Source: Pseudoxanthomonas sp. Root65 (GTDB lineage Bacteria; Pseudomonadota; Gammaproteobacteria; Xanthomonadales; Xanthomonadaceae). Taken from it: a DNA stretch of 64,000 nucleotides. A program made the position numbers and the translations under genes. Below, piece after piece: positions 55,303 to 63,804 of the stretch. The first letter of the stretch is position 1, and each line of letters opens with the position of its first letter. The notes below the pieces were generated by a model, which was given only the letters and a program-made list of their open reading frames with translations, ran no database searches and was not told the origin of the DNA. The stretch is from positions 584,017 through 648,016 of the forward strand of contig NZ_LMHA01000001.1 of the NCBI RefSeq assembly GCF_001427635.1, given 5' to 3'.

Positions 55303-56949
55303 CTATTTCCGTTCAGTCTCGCTGCGTTCGCGTTCGGCCTTGAATTCTGAACCGTTCAGCCAGCGCGGCCATGCGCGACTGTCGGCGATCTCGCGGCCCA
55401 GCGCGTACAGCAGTTCCACATCCTGCACCTGCCCGCTCGCGTCCCATGCGGTCGTCCACGCATCGCACGGCTGGTGGTAGCAGCGGGCGAAGTAGGCATC
55501 GCGCAGCGCCTTGCCGCTCGCGACACCGCCGTGGATGCGATCCAGCCCCGCGCCCACGGTGATCGCGGGAACGCCGGCGCGCGCGAACGCGAAATGATCG
55601 GCGCGGTAGAAGAAGCCGGCTTCCAGGTTGGGGTCGGGCGAATACCTGCGGCCATGCGCTTCCGCCACGCGCTTCAGGTCGTCCTCCAGCGACACACGAC
55701 CCTTGCCCCACGAGGCGATGTCGCGGTTCGGACCGTCGGGACTGAGCATTTCGATGTTCAGCACCGCCGCCGTCTTCTCCAGCGGCGCCACCGGGTTTGC
55801 GGCGTAGTAGGTCGCGCCCTGCAGGCCCTTTTCCTCGGCGGTCAGCGCCATGAACAGCAGGGTCCGCTGCGGCCGCGGACCGGCGGCGAACACGCGCGCC
55901 AGTTCGATCACCGCGGCGACACCGGTCGCGTTGTCGATCGCGCCATGGCGGACGGTGTCGCCGCTCGCGTCGGGTTCGCCGATGCCGAACGCATCCCAGT
56001 GCGCGGAATAGATGACGGTCTCATCCGGACGCTGCGCGCCCTGCAGCTTGCCGATGACGTTGCGGGTGACCACCTGGTCGCGCTTCAGCGCGAACGCGGC
56101 GGACATCGTGGCATCGCCGAGCGCCACGGGTGCGAACGCGGCCGTCTGCGCGCGACGCTTCTCCGCCTCGAAATCCAGCCCTGCACGCTGGAACAGCGAC
56201 ACCGCCAGGTCGCGCTGCATCCAGCCGCGCAGCCGCGTGTGGTACTGCGCAGCGTCATCGCGCGGAATGTCGAACACCGGCGACAGGCCCGATGCGCGTA
56301 CGGTCGCCCATCCATAGGCCGCCGGCGCGGTCTCATGCACGATCAGCACGCCCGCCGCGCCCTGCCGCGCCAGTTCTTCGTACTTGTAGGTCCAGCGACC
56401 GTAGTAGGTCACCGCGCGGCCATCGAAGGCGCCAGCCGCCGCCGTCTCGAAATCCGGATCGTTCACCAAGACCACGGCGACCTTGCCTTTCAGGTCGGCG
56501 CCCTTGTAATCGTCCCAGCCGCGCTCGGGCGCGCTGATGCCGTAACCGACGAAGACCAGCGGCGCATCGGTGATGTCGACGCGCTCGACCGGACTCAGGC
56601 TCTGCAGGACGACGTCATCGCCATTGGCCAGGGCCTGCAGTGCGCCACCGACCTTCACCGCCGCCGACACCTCGCCGTCCACCTGCGCGCGCACCAATGC
56701 CACATCCTGCGTCCATGCGCCGTTGCGGCCACCGGGCTGCACGCCCGCCTTCTCCAGCTCGCCGACCACGTAGGCGATCGTCTTCTCCTCGCCGGGCGTC
56801 GCCGGCGCGCGCCCCTCGAATTCGTCCGACGCCAGCACGCGCACGTGGCGCGACAGGTTGTCGGCGCTGATGCCGCCGCCGGGGATGTCGGTGGCCAATA
56901 CCGGCGAGGTGCAGAGGGAGAGGAGCAGAAAAGGGATGCTTCGCTTCAT
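55303..56949 (-). CDS. M28-family metallopeptidase with PA domain
   Basis: 548 residues from the ATG at 56949 (MKRSIPFLLLSLCTSPVLA), a cleavable signal peptide. PA domain about 120-260 (KVAVVLVNDPDF, LARQGAAGVLIVHETAPAA). M28 zinc peptidase domain follows with AHWDAFGIG (His, Asp), GAIDNATGVAAVIELARVF (Asp), ALTAEEKGLQG (Glu), and a final His in the C-terminal part (RCYHQPCDAW). Periplasmic or secreted aminopeptidase. Confidence 0.93.
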   Translation of the reverse strand: MKRSIPFLLLSLCTSPVLATDIPGGGISADNLSRHVRVLASDEFEGRAPATPGEEKTIAYVVGELEKAGVQPGGRNGAWTQDVALVRAQVDGEVSAAVKVGGALQALANGDDVVLQSLSPVERVDITDAPLVFVGYGISAPERGWDDYKGADLKGKVAVVLVNDPDFETAAAGAFDGRAVTYYGRWTYKYEELARQGAAGVLIVHETAPAAYGWATVRASGLSPVFDIPRDDAAQYHTRLRGWMQRDLAVSLFQRAGLDFEAEKRRAQTAAFAPVALGDATMSAAFALKRDQVVTRNVIGKLQGAQRPDETVIYSAHWDAFGIGEPDASGDTVRHGAIDNATGVAAVIELARVFAAGPRPQRTLLFMALTAEEKGLQGATYYAANPVAPLEKTAAVLNIEMLSPDGPNRDIASWGKGRVSLEDDLKRVAEAHGRRYSPDPNLEAGFFYRADHFAFARAGVPAITVGAGLDRIHGGVASGKALRDAYFARCYHQPCDAWTTAWDASGQVQDVELLYALGREIADSRAWPRWLNGSEFKAERERSETERK

Positions 56950-56995
56950 GTGAGAATTTCCTTGCTCCATCGACGATGGAGTCCAGATGATCGGT

Positions 56996-57061
56996 GTGGG
57001 AGCGACGTCAGTCGCGAAAGAAACATCCCGCAGGCTTCATCGCGACTGACGTCGCTCCCAC
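56996..57061. repeat. REP element copy, between M28 and MBL genes
   Basis: GTGGGAGCGACGTCAGTCGC from 56996 and its exact inverted copy ending at 57061, separated by about 22 bp. Same element as 28752-28817. Confidence 0.88.
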
Positions 57062-57088
57062 AGGAGGGCGCAGCGCATCCGCAGCGCG

Positions 57089-58018
57089 TCACGGCCGCCC
57101 GCGATCCAGCCACACGGCCAGGCCCTGCGCGTTCAATTCGATGTCCATGGCGAGGATGCGCAGCACGTCCTCGTCCGCCAGCGGCACCTGCAGCGCATGC
57201 GCGCGTTCGAGATACAGGGCGGAGAGGCCGGCGGTGAGGCAGCGGTGGCGGTCCGCACGCCCGTCGCAGGCCTCGGCGATCGCCACCATCGCATCGATCT
57301 GTTCGTACAGCGCCTGCGCCAGCCGCGGCACCTCGCCGACGCGGCCGTAGTGGGTCAGGTACATGCCGTCGGGTCCGTGCGCGACCATGCGCGCGATGCT
57401 GGTTTTCAACGCCACCGGCTCGAACTGCACCGGCGTGGTGGTCGGCAGGATGAAGGCACCCTGCGGTCCATCCAGTTCGCGGTAGGACAGGCCGAAGGTG
57501 TCGCCGGTGAACCAGCAGCGGCTACGGGCGTCCCAGATGCAATGGTGGTGGCGGGCATGGCCCGGCGTGTCGATGAACTGCAGTGGGCGCCCCGACAGCA
57601 TCAGCGTCTCGCCGTCTTCGACAATGCGCACGCGTGCTTTCGGTACCGGCTGGACGGTGCCGTAGCTGCGCTGGATCTCTTCTTCGCCATAGACCGCGGT
57701 GGCGCCTTCGACCAGCTTCGCCGGGTAGATCAGATGCGGCGCCGCGCGCGGATGCGCGATCAGCGTGGCATTCGGCAGGTGCTGCAGCAGCAGGCCCGCG
57801 CCGCCGGCGTGGTCGAGATGCACGTGGGTGACGATCAGGAAATCGACGTCTTCCGGCGCCAGCCCCGCCTGCTGCAGCGCCGCCAGCAGGTGCGGCACCG
57901 AATGGTTGGTGCCGCAGTCGATGAAGGCGCCACGGCCTTCCTCGACGACGAGGTACGCAGCGTCGAAATGATCGCGATGGAACGCGGTGTCGATGGTGTG
58001 GATGCCGTGGAGGCTCAT
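57089..58018 (-). CDS. Metallo-beta-lactamase fold hydrolase
   Basis: 309 residues from the ATG at 58018 (MSLHGIHTIDTAF). MBL motif THVHLDHAGGAG, a second metal region IDTPGHARHHHCIWD, and FTGDTFG. Resembles glyoxalase-II-like or lactonase-type hydrolases. Substrate unknown. Confidence 0.9.
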   Translation of the reverse strand: MSLHGIHTIDTAFHRDHFDAAYLVVEEGRGAFIDCGTNHSVPHLLAALQQAGLAPEDVDFLIVTHVHLDHAGGAGLLLQHLPNATLIAHPRAAPHLIYPAKLVEGATAVYGEEEIQRSYGTVQPVPKARVRIVEDGETLMLSGRPLQFIDTPGHARHHHCIWDARSRCWFTGDTFGLSYRELDGPQGAFILPTTTPVQFEPVALKTSIARMVAHGPDGMYLTHYGRVGEVPRLAQALYEQIDAMVAIAEACDGRADRHRCLTAGLSALYLERAHALQVPLADEDVLRILAMDIELNAQGLAVWLDRGRP

Positions 58019-58109
58019 CCGCAGGCCTGTGTGGGGACGGATGACCGATTCTAGTCCCCGCGCCGCGATCGCACGACCCGTCTTTGGTGGAACCCGCCTG
58101 CGCGCAGGC

Positions 58110-58409
58110 TCAACCGCGCGACAGCCACCAGCCACGCAACGGCACCGCCAGGGTCAGCACGAACAGGAAAGCGCCATAGGCCACCAGCGTGGCCAGCACC
58201 TGCTTCCAGATCGCTCCGGTGCCGACTTCCGCCGCCCCCAGTCCGTAGCCCCACTGCATGCCGACGAAGCTCAGCACGAACGCCACCGCCAGCACCGTCA
58301 GATCGAACCCCTGCCGGCGCGCACTGCGCGGCTGGCGCGGAAACAGCCAGTACAGCGAGCCGAGCAGCAGGAACCACGGCAGGAACAGGATCACCGCCAG
58401 ATACGGCAT
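58110..58409 (-). CDS. Small inner-membrane protein
   Basis: 99 residues with three hydrophobic segments (YLAVILFLPWFLLLGSLYWLFP, GFDLTVLAVAFVLSFVGMQWGYGL, QVLATLVAYGAFLFVLTLAVPL) and short basic loops (PRQPRSARRQG). Starts 3 nt after the trpS stop. Family not recognised; likely a conserved xanthomonad membrane protein. Confidence 0.75.
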   Translation of the reverse strand: MPYLAVILFLPWFLLLGSLYWLFPRQPRSARRQGFDLTVLAVAFVLSFVGMQWGYGLGAAEVGTGAIWKQVLATLVAYGAFLFVLTLAVPLRGWWLSRG

Positions 58410-58412
58410 GGC

Positions 58413-59708
58413 TCAGGCCTCCGCCGCGCGCAACGCGGCCAGCGCCGCCAGCACGTCCGCCACCGGCACCTGCAGCACGATCTCCGGTGTCTCCATCGCA
58501 TCGGCCTGCTCGGCCTGCTTCAGCACGGCGATCAGCTTGCCGGCGTCCTTCGGCGAGTCGAAGCCGTTGCTCTGCACCAGCACGTTGCCGTCGGCATCGG
58601 TCAGCTTGAAGTAGAACCGGCCATCGGTGTCGCGGTACTGCTTGAACGCCGGCAGCGCCGCCTTCGACACCGCGGGCTTTGCTTCCACCGCCGGCTGCTG
58701 CGACAGGTCGCGCAGGCCCACGGCGCGGCGCAGTTCGGCCAGCAATGGCGTGGCGTAACGCTCGCGCAGGCGACGGGCGCCATCGCGCAGGATGGCCTCG
58801 ATGTCGGCCGGTTTCGCCATCAAGGCTTCGTACTTCTCGCGCAGCGGGGCGATTTCCGCGTCGATCCGCTCGAACAGCTGCTGCTTGGCATCGCCCCAGC
58901 CGATGCCGTCGGCGAACTTCTGCGCGAACGCGCGCGTCTCTTCAGTGGTGCCGAACGCCTGGTACAGCTGGAACAGCGCCGAGCCCTCGGTGTCCTTCGG
59001 CTCACCCGGGCCGCGCGAGTCGGTCAGGATCGAGAACACCAGCTTCTTCAATTCGTCCCGCGGCACGAACAGCGGAATCGTGTTGTTGTAGCTCTTGCTC
59101 ATCTTGCGGCCGTCCAGGCCGGGCAGCGTGGCCACATGGTCGTCGATCAGCGCTTCCGGCAGGGTGAAGTACTCCTTGCCGTACACGTGGTTGAAGCGCT
59201 GGCCGAAGTCGCGCGCCATCTCGATGTGCTGGATCTGGTCGCGGCCCACCGGCACCTGGTGCGCATTGAAGATCAGGATGTCGGCGGCCATCAGCACCGG
59301 GTACATGAAGAGGCCGGCGCTGACGCCGGCATCCGGGTCTTCGCCGTCGGCGTTGTTCTTGTCCACCGCCGCCTTGTAGGCATGCGCGCGGTTGAGGATG
59401 CCCTTGCCCGCCACGCAGGTCAGGAACCAGGTCAGCTCGGTGATCTCCGGCACGTCGCTCTGGCGGTAGAACCACACCTTGTCCGGCTCCAGGCCGCAGG
59501 CCAGCCACGTGGCGGCGATCTCCAGCGTGGAGCGCTGGGTGCGCGCCGGGTCCTGCGCCTTGATCAGGCTGTGCAGGTCGGCCAGGAAGTAGAAGCTCTC
59601 CGTGTCCGCCGCACGGCTGGCGGCCACCGCGGGGCGCACGGCGCCCACGTAGTTGCCCAGGTGCGGCGTGCCCGAGGTGGTGATGCCGGTAAGGACGCGG
59701 GTGGTCAT
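58413..59708 (-). CDS. trpS: Tryptophanyl-tRNA synthetase with C-terminal extension
   Basis: 431 residues, against about 330-340 for typical bacterial enzymes. Class I signatures: TPHLGNYVG (HIGH-like, 14-22) and GRKMSKSYNN (KMSKS at 202-206). The extra C-terminal ~85 residues contain FKQYRDTDGRFYFKLTDADGNVLVQSNGFDSPKDAGKLIAVL, which resembles a YegP/DUF1508-type unit. Charges tRNA-Trp with tryptophan. Confidence 0.96.
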   Translation of the reverse strand: MTTRVLTGITTSGTPHLGNYVGAVRPAVAASRAADTESFYFLADLHSLIKAQDPARTQRSTLEIAATWLACGLEPDKVWFYRQSDVPEITELTWFLTCVAGKGILNRAHAYKAAVDKNNADGEDPDAGVSAGLFMYPVLMAADILIFNAHQVPVGRDQIQHIEMARDFGQRFNHVYGKEYFTLPEALIDDHVATLPGLDGRKMSKSYNNTIPLFVPRDELKKLVFSILTDSRGPGEPKDTEGSALFQLYQAFGTTEETRAFAQKFADGIGWGDAKQQLFERIDAEIAPLREKYEALMAKPADIEAILRDGARRLRERYATPLLAELRRAVGLRDLSQQPAVEAKPAVSKAALPAFKQYRDTDGRFYFKLTDADGNVLVQSNGFDSPKDAGKLIAVLKQAEQADAMETPEIVLQVPVADVLAALAALRAAEA

Positions 59709-59900
59709 GTGCAAATCGGGGGAATGCGGGAAAGCAGCCAGTTTACCGGCTGGGGACGGGCGATGCCGGCCGCGCGCCTGCGACACGGGGTCGCAGCCGG
59801 CGACCTGCTGGCGGCTTAACCGGTCGCGCCGTCGCGAACGCGGCCAACCCCGTTGCCGCTGCCGGCCCGTTCCCAGCACCGTCCCCACTGGAGAACGGAC

Positions 59901-60857
59901 ATGCTGCCTCGCATCCTCGCTTCCCTTGCCACGCTGGCGCTGCTGGTCACGTGCGCACCCGCCCACGCCAGCCCTCTGGTCGATGTCAGCGTGATCGACC
60001 GCGACACCGGCGAATCGCTGGCCCGCTATCCGCACCGTGGCGATCTCTGGGTCGCCGGCACGCCCGGCCACCGCTACAGCGTGCGTCTGGCCAACACCAC
60101 CGGCGAGCGCGTGCTGGTCGTGCTGTCGGTCGACGGCATCAACGCCGTCACCGGCCAGACCGCCGACCCCTCGCAGGCCGGCTATGTGCTGGAGCCGTGG
60201 CAGACCACCGAGATCAGCGGTTGGCGCAAGTCGATGCGGGAGGTGGCGCAGTTCGTGTTCACCGACCTCGGCGACAGCTACGCCGCGCGCACGGGGCGTC
60301 CGCGCCATGTCGGCGTGATCGGCGTGGCCGCCTTCCGCGAGGCGCGCACGTACCGCTATCCGAACTACACGCCGCCGCCGATCGCGCGCGGCACGATGGA
60401 GAAGCGGATGGAAGCCGAAGCCGCCGCGCCGGCGGCATCGGCGCGCAGCATCGTCGCCGACGATGCCGCACGCCAGCAGAGCATCGGCACCGGCCATGGC
60501 GGGCGCGAGTGGGCGCCGACCTCACGCACCGGCTTCGACCGTGCGACCCGCCAGCCGGAGCAGGTCAGCGAACTGCGCTACGACGAACACCGCCGCCTCG
60601 TGGCGATGGGCATCCTGCCGCGTCGCCACCACGGCCCGATCCGCCGCGATGACACGCCGCGTGCGTTTCCCGGCGGCTTCGTGGCCGACCCGCCGCGCTA
60701 TCGCCGAGCGCAGCATGGAAAACGGGCCGCCCGAGGGTGGCCCGTTGTGTTTGTTCCCGCCGATGCAAACGCGCGGCGTCAGTGCTTGAAGGTCTTGTCC
60801 GAGCGCAGCGTGCGCTGGAAATCCTCGACCTCGGTATGCGCGCGGTCGCGGTCGTAG
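59901..60857 (+). CDS. Exported protein of unknown function
   Basis: 318 residues from the ATG at 59901 ([18 protein letters not shown]...AHA), signal peptide cleaved near AHA. Core: [60 protein letters not shown] and [18 protein letters not shown]...[17 protein letters not shown], a beta-rich domain. The frame has no stop before the hairpin at 60721 and runs on antisense into csbD, so the last ~45 residues may be a stop-loss extension. Family not recognised. Confidence 0.7.
   Translation: MLPRILASLATLALLVTCAPAHASPLVDVSVIDRDTGESLARYPHRGDLWVAGTPGHRYSVRLANTTGERVLVVLSVDGINAVTGQTADPSQAGYVLEPWQTTEISGWRKSMREVAQFVFTDLGDSYAARTGRPRHVGVIGVAAFREARTYRYPNYTPPPIARGTMEKRMEAEAAAPAASARSIVADDAARQQSIGTGHGGREWAPTSRTGFDRATRQPEQVSELRYDEHRRLVAMGILPRRHHGPIRRDDTPRAFPGGFVADPPRYRRAQHGKRAARGWPVVFVPADANARRQCLKVLSERSVRWKSSTSVCARSRS
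60721..60746. terminator. Terminator hairpin between the exported-protein and csbD genes
   Basis: AACGGGCC (60721-60728) pairs with GGCCCGTT (60739-60746), with CCC/GGG pairing inside. On the minus strand the stem is followed by TTTTCC, so it ends csbD; it may serve both directions. Confidence 0.75.
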
Positions 60858-61000
60858 CCATAGCGCTCCTGCAGGCGGCCTTCCAGGTATTCGGCGTTGC
60901 CCTGCGCGACCTTGAAGTCGTCGTCGGTCAGATCACCCCACTTGGCCTGGATCTTGCCCTTCAGCTGCTTCCAGTTGCCGGCGATGATGTCCTGATTCAT
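60779..61000 (-). CDS. CsbD-family stress protein
   Basis: 73 residues from the ATG at 61000 ([22 protein letters not shown]). The CsbD pattern [41 protein letters not shown] is clear. Such small, acidic, helix-rich proteins are induced by general stress; mechanism unknown. Confidence 0.9.
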   Translation of the reverse strand: MNQDIIAGNWKQLKGKIQAKWGDLTDDDFKVAQGNAEYLEGRLQERYGYDRDRAHTEVEDFQRTLRSDKTFKH

Positions 61001-61186
61001 GGTGATGCCTCGCTTGATTGAGCGGCAGGGGGCGCCGCGGAGACAGCATCGCAAGGCCGGGGTTGCCATCCGATCAACCGCGCGTCAACGCACCATTACG
61101 ACGGGCCGACGCATTCAGTGGCATGACGGTCCGTTCGCGCGGATGAATACGCAAGGCGCACGCCGACGGACGGGACCGCAACGAAA

Positions 61187-61207
61187 ACGGGCCGCAAGGC
61201 GGCCCGT
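61187..61207 (-). terminator. Terminator after the first entericidin gene
   Basis: ACGGGCCGC / GCGGCCCGT stem with AAG loop; on the minus strand the stem is followed by TTTCGTT. It lies 31 bp past the stop at 61239. Confidence 0.75.
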
Positions 61208-61238
61208 CGGGAATCATCGAAGTCGCGGGCGTTGACGC

Positions 61239-61373
61239 TTACTTGCCCGACGAATCCTCGACCTTTTCGCCCACCTTCTGCACGTCCTTGCCGAACCCCT
61301 TGACGGTGTTGCAGCCGGACAGCACGGCGATGGAGAACAGGGACAACATCAGCAACGCAGCGACACGCTTCAT
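61239..61373 (-). CDS. Entericidin-like small lipoprotein (1)
   Basis: 44 residues: MKRVAALLMLSLFSIAVLSGC lipoprotein signal with lipobox LSGC, then NTVKGFGKDVQKVGEKVEDSSGK. This is the EcnA/EcnB entericidin family of stress-induced bacteriolytic/anti-toxin lipoproteins. Below the usual gene-calling length. A second copy lies upstream on the same strand. Confidence 0.88.
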   Translation of the reverse strand: MKRVAALLMLSLFSIAVLSGCNTVKGFGKDVQKVGEKVEDSSGK

Positions 61374-61505
61374 AAGCGACTCCTGTGGACGGTATTGGCG
61401 GACTGGAGCGGCGCATCCCGGAGGGCCGGGCCTTGCCGCACCACCCGCGCAGTGTCATTCAAGCACGCTGGCTGGCGGCTGACCATCCGGGGCCGGAAAC
61501 GGAAA

Positions 61506-61525
61506 GGGGCCGGTTTCCCGGCCCC
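61506..61525 (-). terminator. Terminator after the second entericidin gene
   Basis: GGGGCCGG (61506-61513) and CCGGCCCC (61518-61525) form a stem; on the minus strand it is followed by TTTCC. It ends the 61570-61722 gene. Confidence 0.65.
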
Positions 61526-61569
61526 CGTGTCGGCCACCCCGGAGGGCGCCCGCCGTCAGACAACGTGCA

Positions 61570-61722
61570 TCAGCACTTGCCGTCCTTGCAGTCCTGGGCC
61601 TTGTCCTCGACCTTCTCGCCGACCTTCTGCACGTCCTTGCCGGCACCGGCCATGGTGTTGCAGCCCGACAGGACCGCCATCGAGAACATCGCCGTCAGCA
61701 GCAGCATCATTGCACGCTTCAT
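61570..61722 (-). CDS. Entericidin-like small lipoprotein (2)
   Basis: 50 residues: MKRAMMLLLTAMFSMAVLSGC, then NTMAGAGKDVQKVGEKVEDKAQDCKDGKC. Same family as the gene at 61239-61373 with an extra C-terminal Cys pair. A tandem duplication of the entericidin gene, each copy with its own terminator hairpin, so the two are probably separately regulated. Confidence 0.88.
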   Translation of the reverse strand: MKRAMMLLLTAMFSMAVLSGCNTMAGAGKDVQKVGEKVEDKAQDCKDGKC

Positions 61723-61872
61723 GTGTCATCTCCTGGGTGGATAGGGGTGCCGCCAGCGGGTGCGTCCCACCGTGTGGCGGCGTGTGCGTGCACCTTCGAC
61801 GCCGGCGCGTATAGGCCGCGTGAAGCACCCCTCCGGCGATTCAGCCGCAGTTTGCCCCGCGCGGCGGTTCCG

Positions 61873-62796
61873 TCAGTCGCGCATCAGGGTCGACTTGCCG
61901 AACAGGCTTTCCACCAGGTCCACGGTCAGCTTGGCGGTACGGTTGCGGCGATCCAGCACCGGGTTCAGTTCGACGATGTCCAGCGAGCCCATCAGGCCGG
62001 TGTCGGCGATCATCTCCATCACCAGCTGCGCCTCGCGGTAGTTGGGGCCGCCGGGCACGGTGGTGCCCACGCCCGGCGCGATGCTGGGGTCCAGGAAGTC
62101 GACGTCGAAGCTGACGTGCAGGTGGGTGTCGGCGTCCATGCCTTCCAGCGCCGCTTCCATCGTGCGCTTCATGCCCACCTCGTCGATGTAGCGCATGTCG
62201 TACACATCGACCTGGTGGTCCTTGATCAGCTTCTTCTCCTCCGGGTCGACGGAGCGGATGCCGATCTGCCGCACCATCGACGGCGTGATGGCCGGGGAAT
62301 CGCCGCCCAGCCGGGTCAGCGCGTCCGGACCGATCCCGCACAGGCAGGCCACCGGCATGCCGTGGATGTTGCCCGACGGGGTGACCTCGCTGGTGTTGAA
62401 GTCCGAATGCGCGTCCAGCCACAGGATGCGCAGGCGCTTGCCGGTCTGGCGGCAGTGCCGGGCCACGGCGGTGATCGAGCCCATCGCCAGGCAATGGTCG
62501 CCGCCCAGCATGATCGGCAGCCGTGCGCGCGCCAGTTCGGCGGCGGTGGCCTCCATCACGGCGCGGTTCCACGCCACCACCTCGTCCAGATGGCGGTAAC
62601 CGCTGACCGGGCCGGTCCAGGGGTTGGCCGGTCCCTGCACGTTGCCGGTGTCGATCACGTCCACGCCGCGCGCCGCCAGCGCTTCGCCCAGCCCCGCGAT
62701 GCGCAGCGCATCCGGCCCCATGCGGGCGCCGCGATGGCCGGCACCGACGTCGGTGGGCACGCCGATCAGGGACACGGGGGGGAAGACTCGACTCAT
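61873..62796 (-). CDS. rocF: Arginase
   Basis: 307 residues from the ATG at 62796 (MSRVFPPVSLIGVPTDVGAG). Mn-binding motifs of the ureohydrolase family: MLGGDHCLAMG, LWLDAHSDFNT, and SFDVDFLDPSIAPGVGT. Hydrolyses arginine to ornithine and urea. Fits the amino-acid catabolism flavour of the neighbourhood. Confidence 0.95.
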   Translation of the reverse strand: MSRVFPPVSLIGVPTDVGAGHRGARMGPDALRIAGLGEALAARGVDVIDTGNVQGPANPWTGPVSGYRHLDEVVAWNRAVMEATAAELARARLPIMLGGDHCLAMGSITAVARHCRQTGKRLRILWLDAHSDFNTSEVTPSGNIHGMPVACLCGIGPDALTRLGGDSPAITPSMVRQIGIRSVDPEEKKLIKDHQVDVYDMRYIDEVGMKRTMEAALEGMDADTHLHVSFDVDFLDPSIAPGVGTTVPGGPNYREAQLVMEMIADTGLMGSLDIVELNPVLDRRNRTAKLTVDLVESLFGKSTLMRD

Positions 62797-63435
62797 GGGT
62801 ACGTCCTGCGGAAACAGGCGCACAGTCTATGCGGTCGGGGATGACGGGGCTGTGGCATCGCAGCACGCGGCCGCGACGGCAGGCGCTTATCCGACCGGCC
62901 CGGTCGAAGCAGCCTCATGATTTAGCTGTGAAACGGCCGCGCCACCCGATCACCCAAGGCGCCGCCCCGTCATCCCCCGAGGCTGGGATGCAGCGCAGCG
63001 GAATCCCGGCATCCCGGCATCCCGACAGCCAGGCCCACCGATCCCACCTTGCACCGCCCAGCCCCGCCGGACCCTGTCGGCACCTAATCGACCCTTTTTC
63101 ATCCTTCGCCGGATGTTTTCGGGTCAACGTTGGCCCTTAGTGTGAGAAGAACGGATGTTTTTCGGTCAACGCCGGACGTTTTTGGCCCGTCGCCGGACCT
63201 TTGTGTGAGAAGAGCGACCCTTTTTGATCCAACGTCGGATGTTTTCCGGCCAACGTTGGCCCTTAGTGTGAGAAGAACGGATGTTTTTCGGCCAACGCCG
63301 GATGTTTTTCGCCCGTCGCCGGATCTTTGTGTGAGAAGAGCGCCTTCGCGGGCGTCGCCGCCGCATCGGTTCCGCCACGCCACCACCGAAGCGGGTGATG
63401 GAGCGAGACGTCGGGTGAGGCGCGATCCGCCCGGA
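62797..63435. other. 639-bp intergenic region made of repeats
   Basis: Between arginase and the GFA gene. It contains a fragment of mosaic repeat (CATCCCCCGAGGCTGGGATG and tandem GGCATCCC near 62970-63030) and the 63-bp tandem array at 63085-63340. No gene with sensible composition; both strands of the array are open by repeat structure only. Confidence 0.65.
63085..63340. repeat. 63-bp tandem repeat array, about four copies
   Basis: TGTGAGAAGA recurs at 63141, 63204, 63267 and 63330, exactly 63 bp apart. Each unit also holds a GGATGTTTT/GGACGTTTT core and GCCNGTCGCCGG or CCAACGTTGG. Alternate units are most alike (TTAGTGTGAGAAGAACGG versus TTTGTGTGAGAAGAGCG), giving a 126-bp higher-order period. 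As 63 is a multiple of three, the period keeps reading frames open on both strands. Confidence 0.9.
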
Positions 63436-63804
63436 TCAGGATGAAACCAGCGTCTGCGCGGCGCCGTTGCTCTTGCCGATCTCGCCGATCTGCGTGAGGT
63501 CGATCCCGTCGATGCAGGCGAGGTTGTAGCCGTACTCGGTGGGCACGCTGCGGCGCTGATGATGGGTGTAGATGCCGCACACGCTGCAGAACCAGTGTTT
63601 GGCGATCCTGGTGTTCCACTGGTAGAGGCTCAGCTTGTCCTCGCCCCGGGTAATGCGCAGGCGGTCGAGGGTGACGCCGGCCATGATCGCGCCACGGCGG
63701 CTGCACAGGGAGCAGTTGCAGCGACGGATGTTCTGGTGGCCGTCGACGAGGTCGACTTCGAACTCGACGGCCTTGCAGTGGCAGGTGCCGGTTACGGTGG
63801 GCAT
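63436..63804 (-). CDS. GFA-family (glutathione-dependent formaldehyde-activating-like) protein
   Basis: 122 residues from the ATG at 63804 (MPTVTGTCHC). Zinc-binding Cys pattern of the GFA fold: GTCHCKAVEF, RCNCSLCSRRG, and HWFCSVCGIYTHHQRR. Most such proteins have no proven activity on formaldehyde. Confidence 0.92.
   Translation of the reverse strand: MPTVTGTCHCKAVEFEVDLVDGHQNIRRCNCSLCSRRGAIMAGVTLDRLRITRGEDKLSLYQWNTRIAKHWFCSVCGIYTHHQRRSVPTEYGYNLACIDGIDLTQIGEIGKSNGAAQTLVSS

Noticed and set aside
63085..63340. CRISPR-like array
   Set aside because: The 63-bp units are contiguous with no unique spacers and no cas genes are near, so it is an ordinary tandem repeat.
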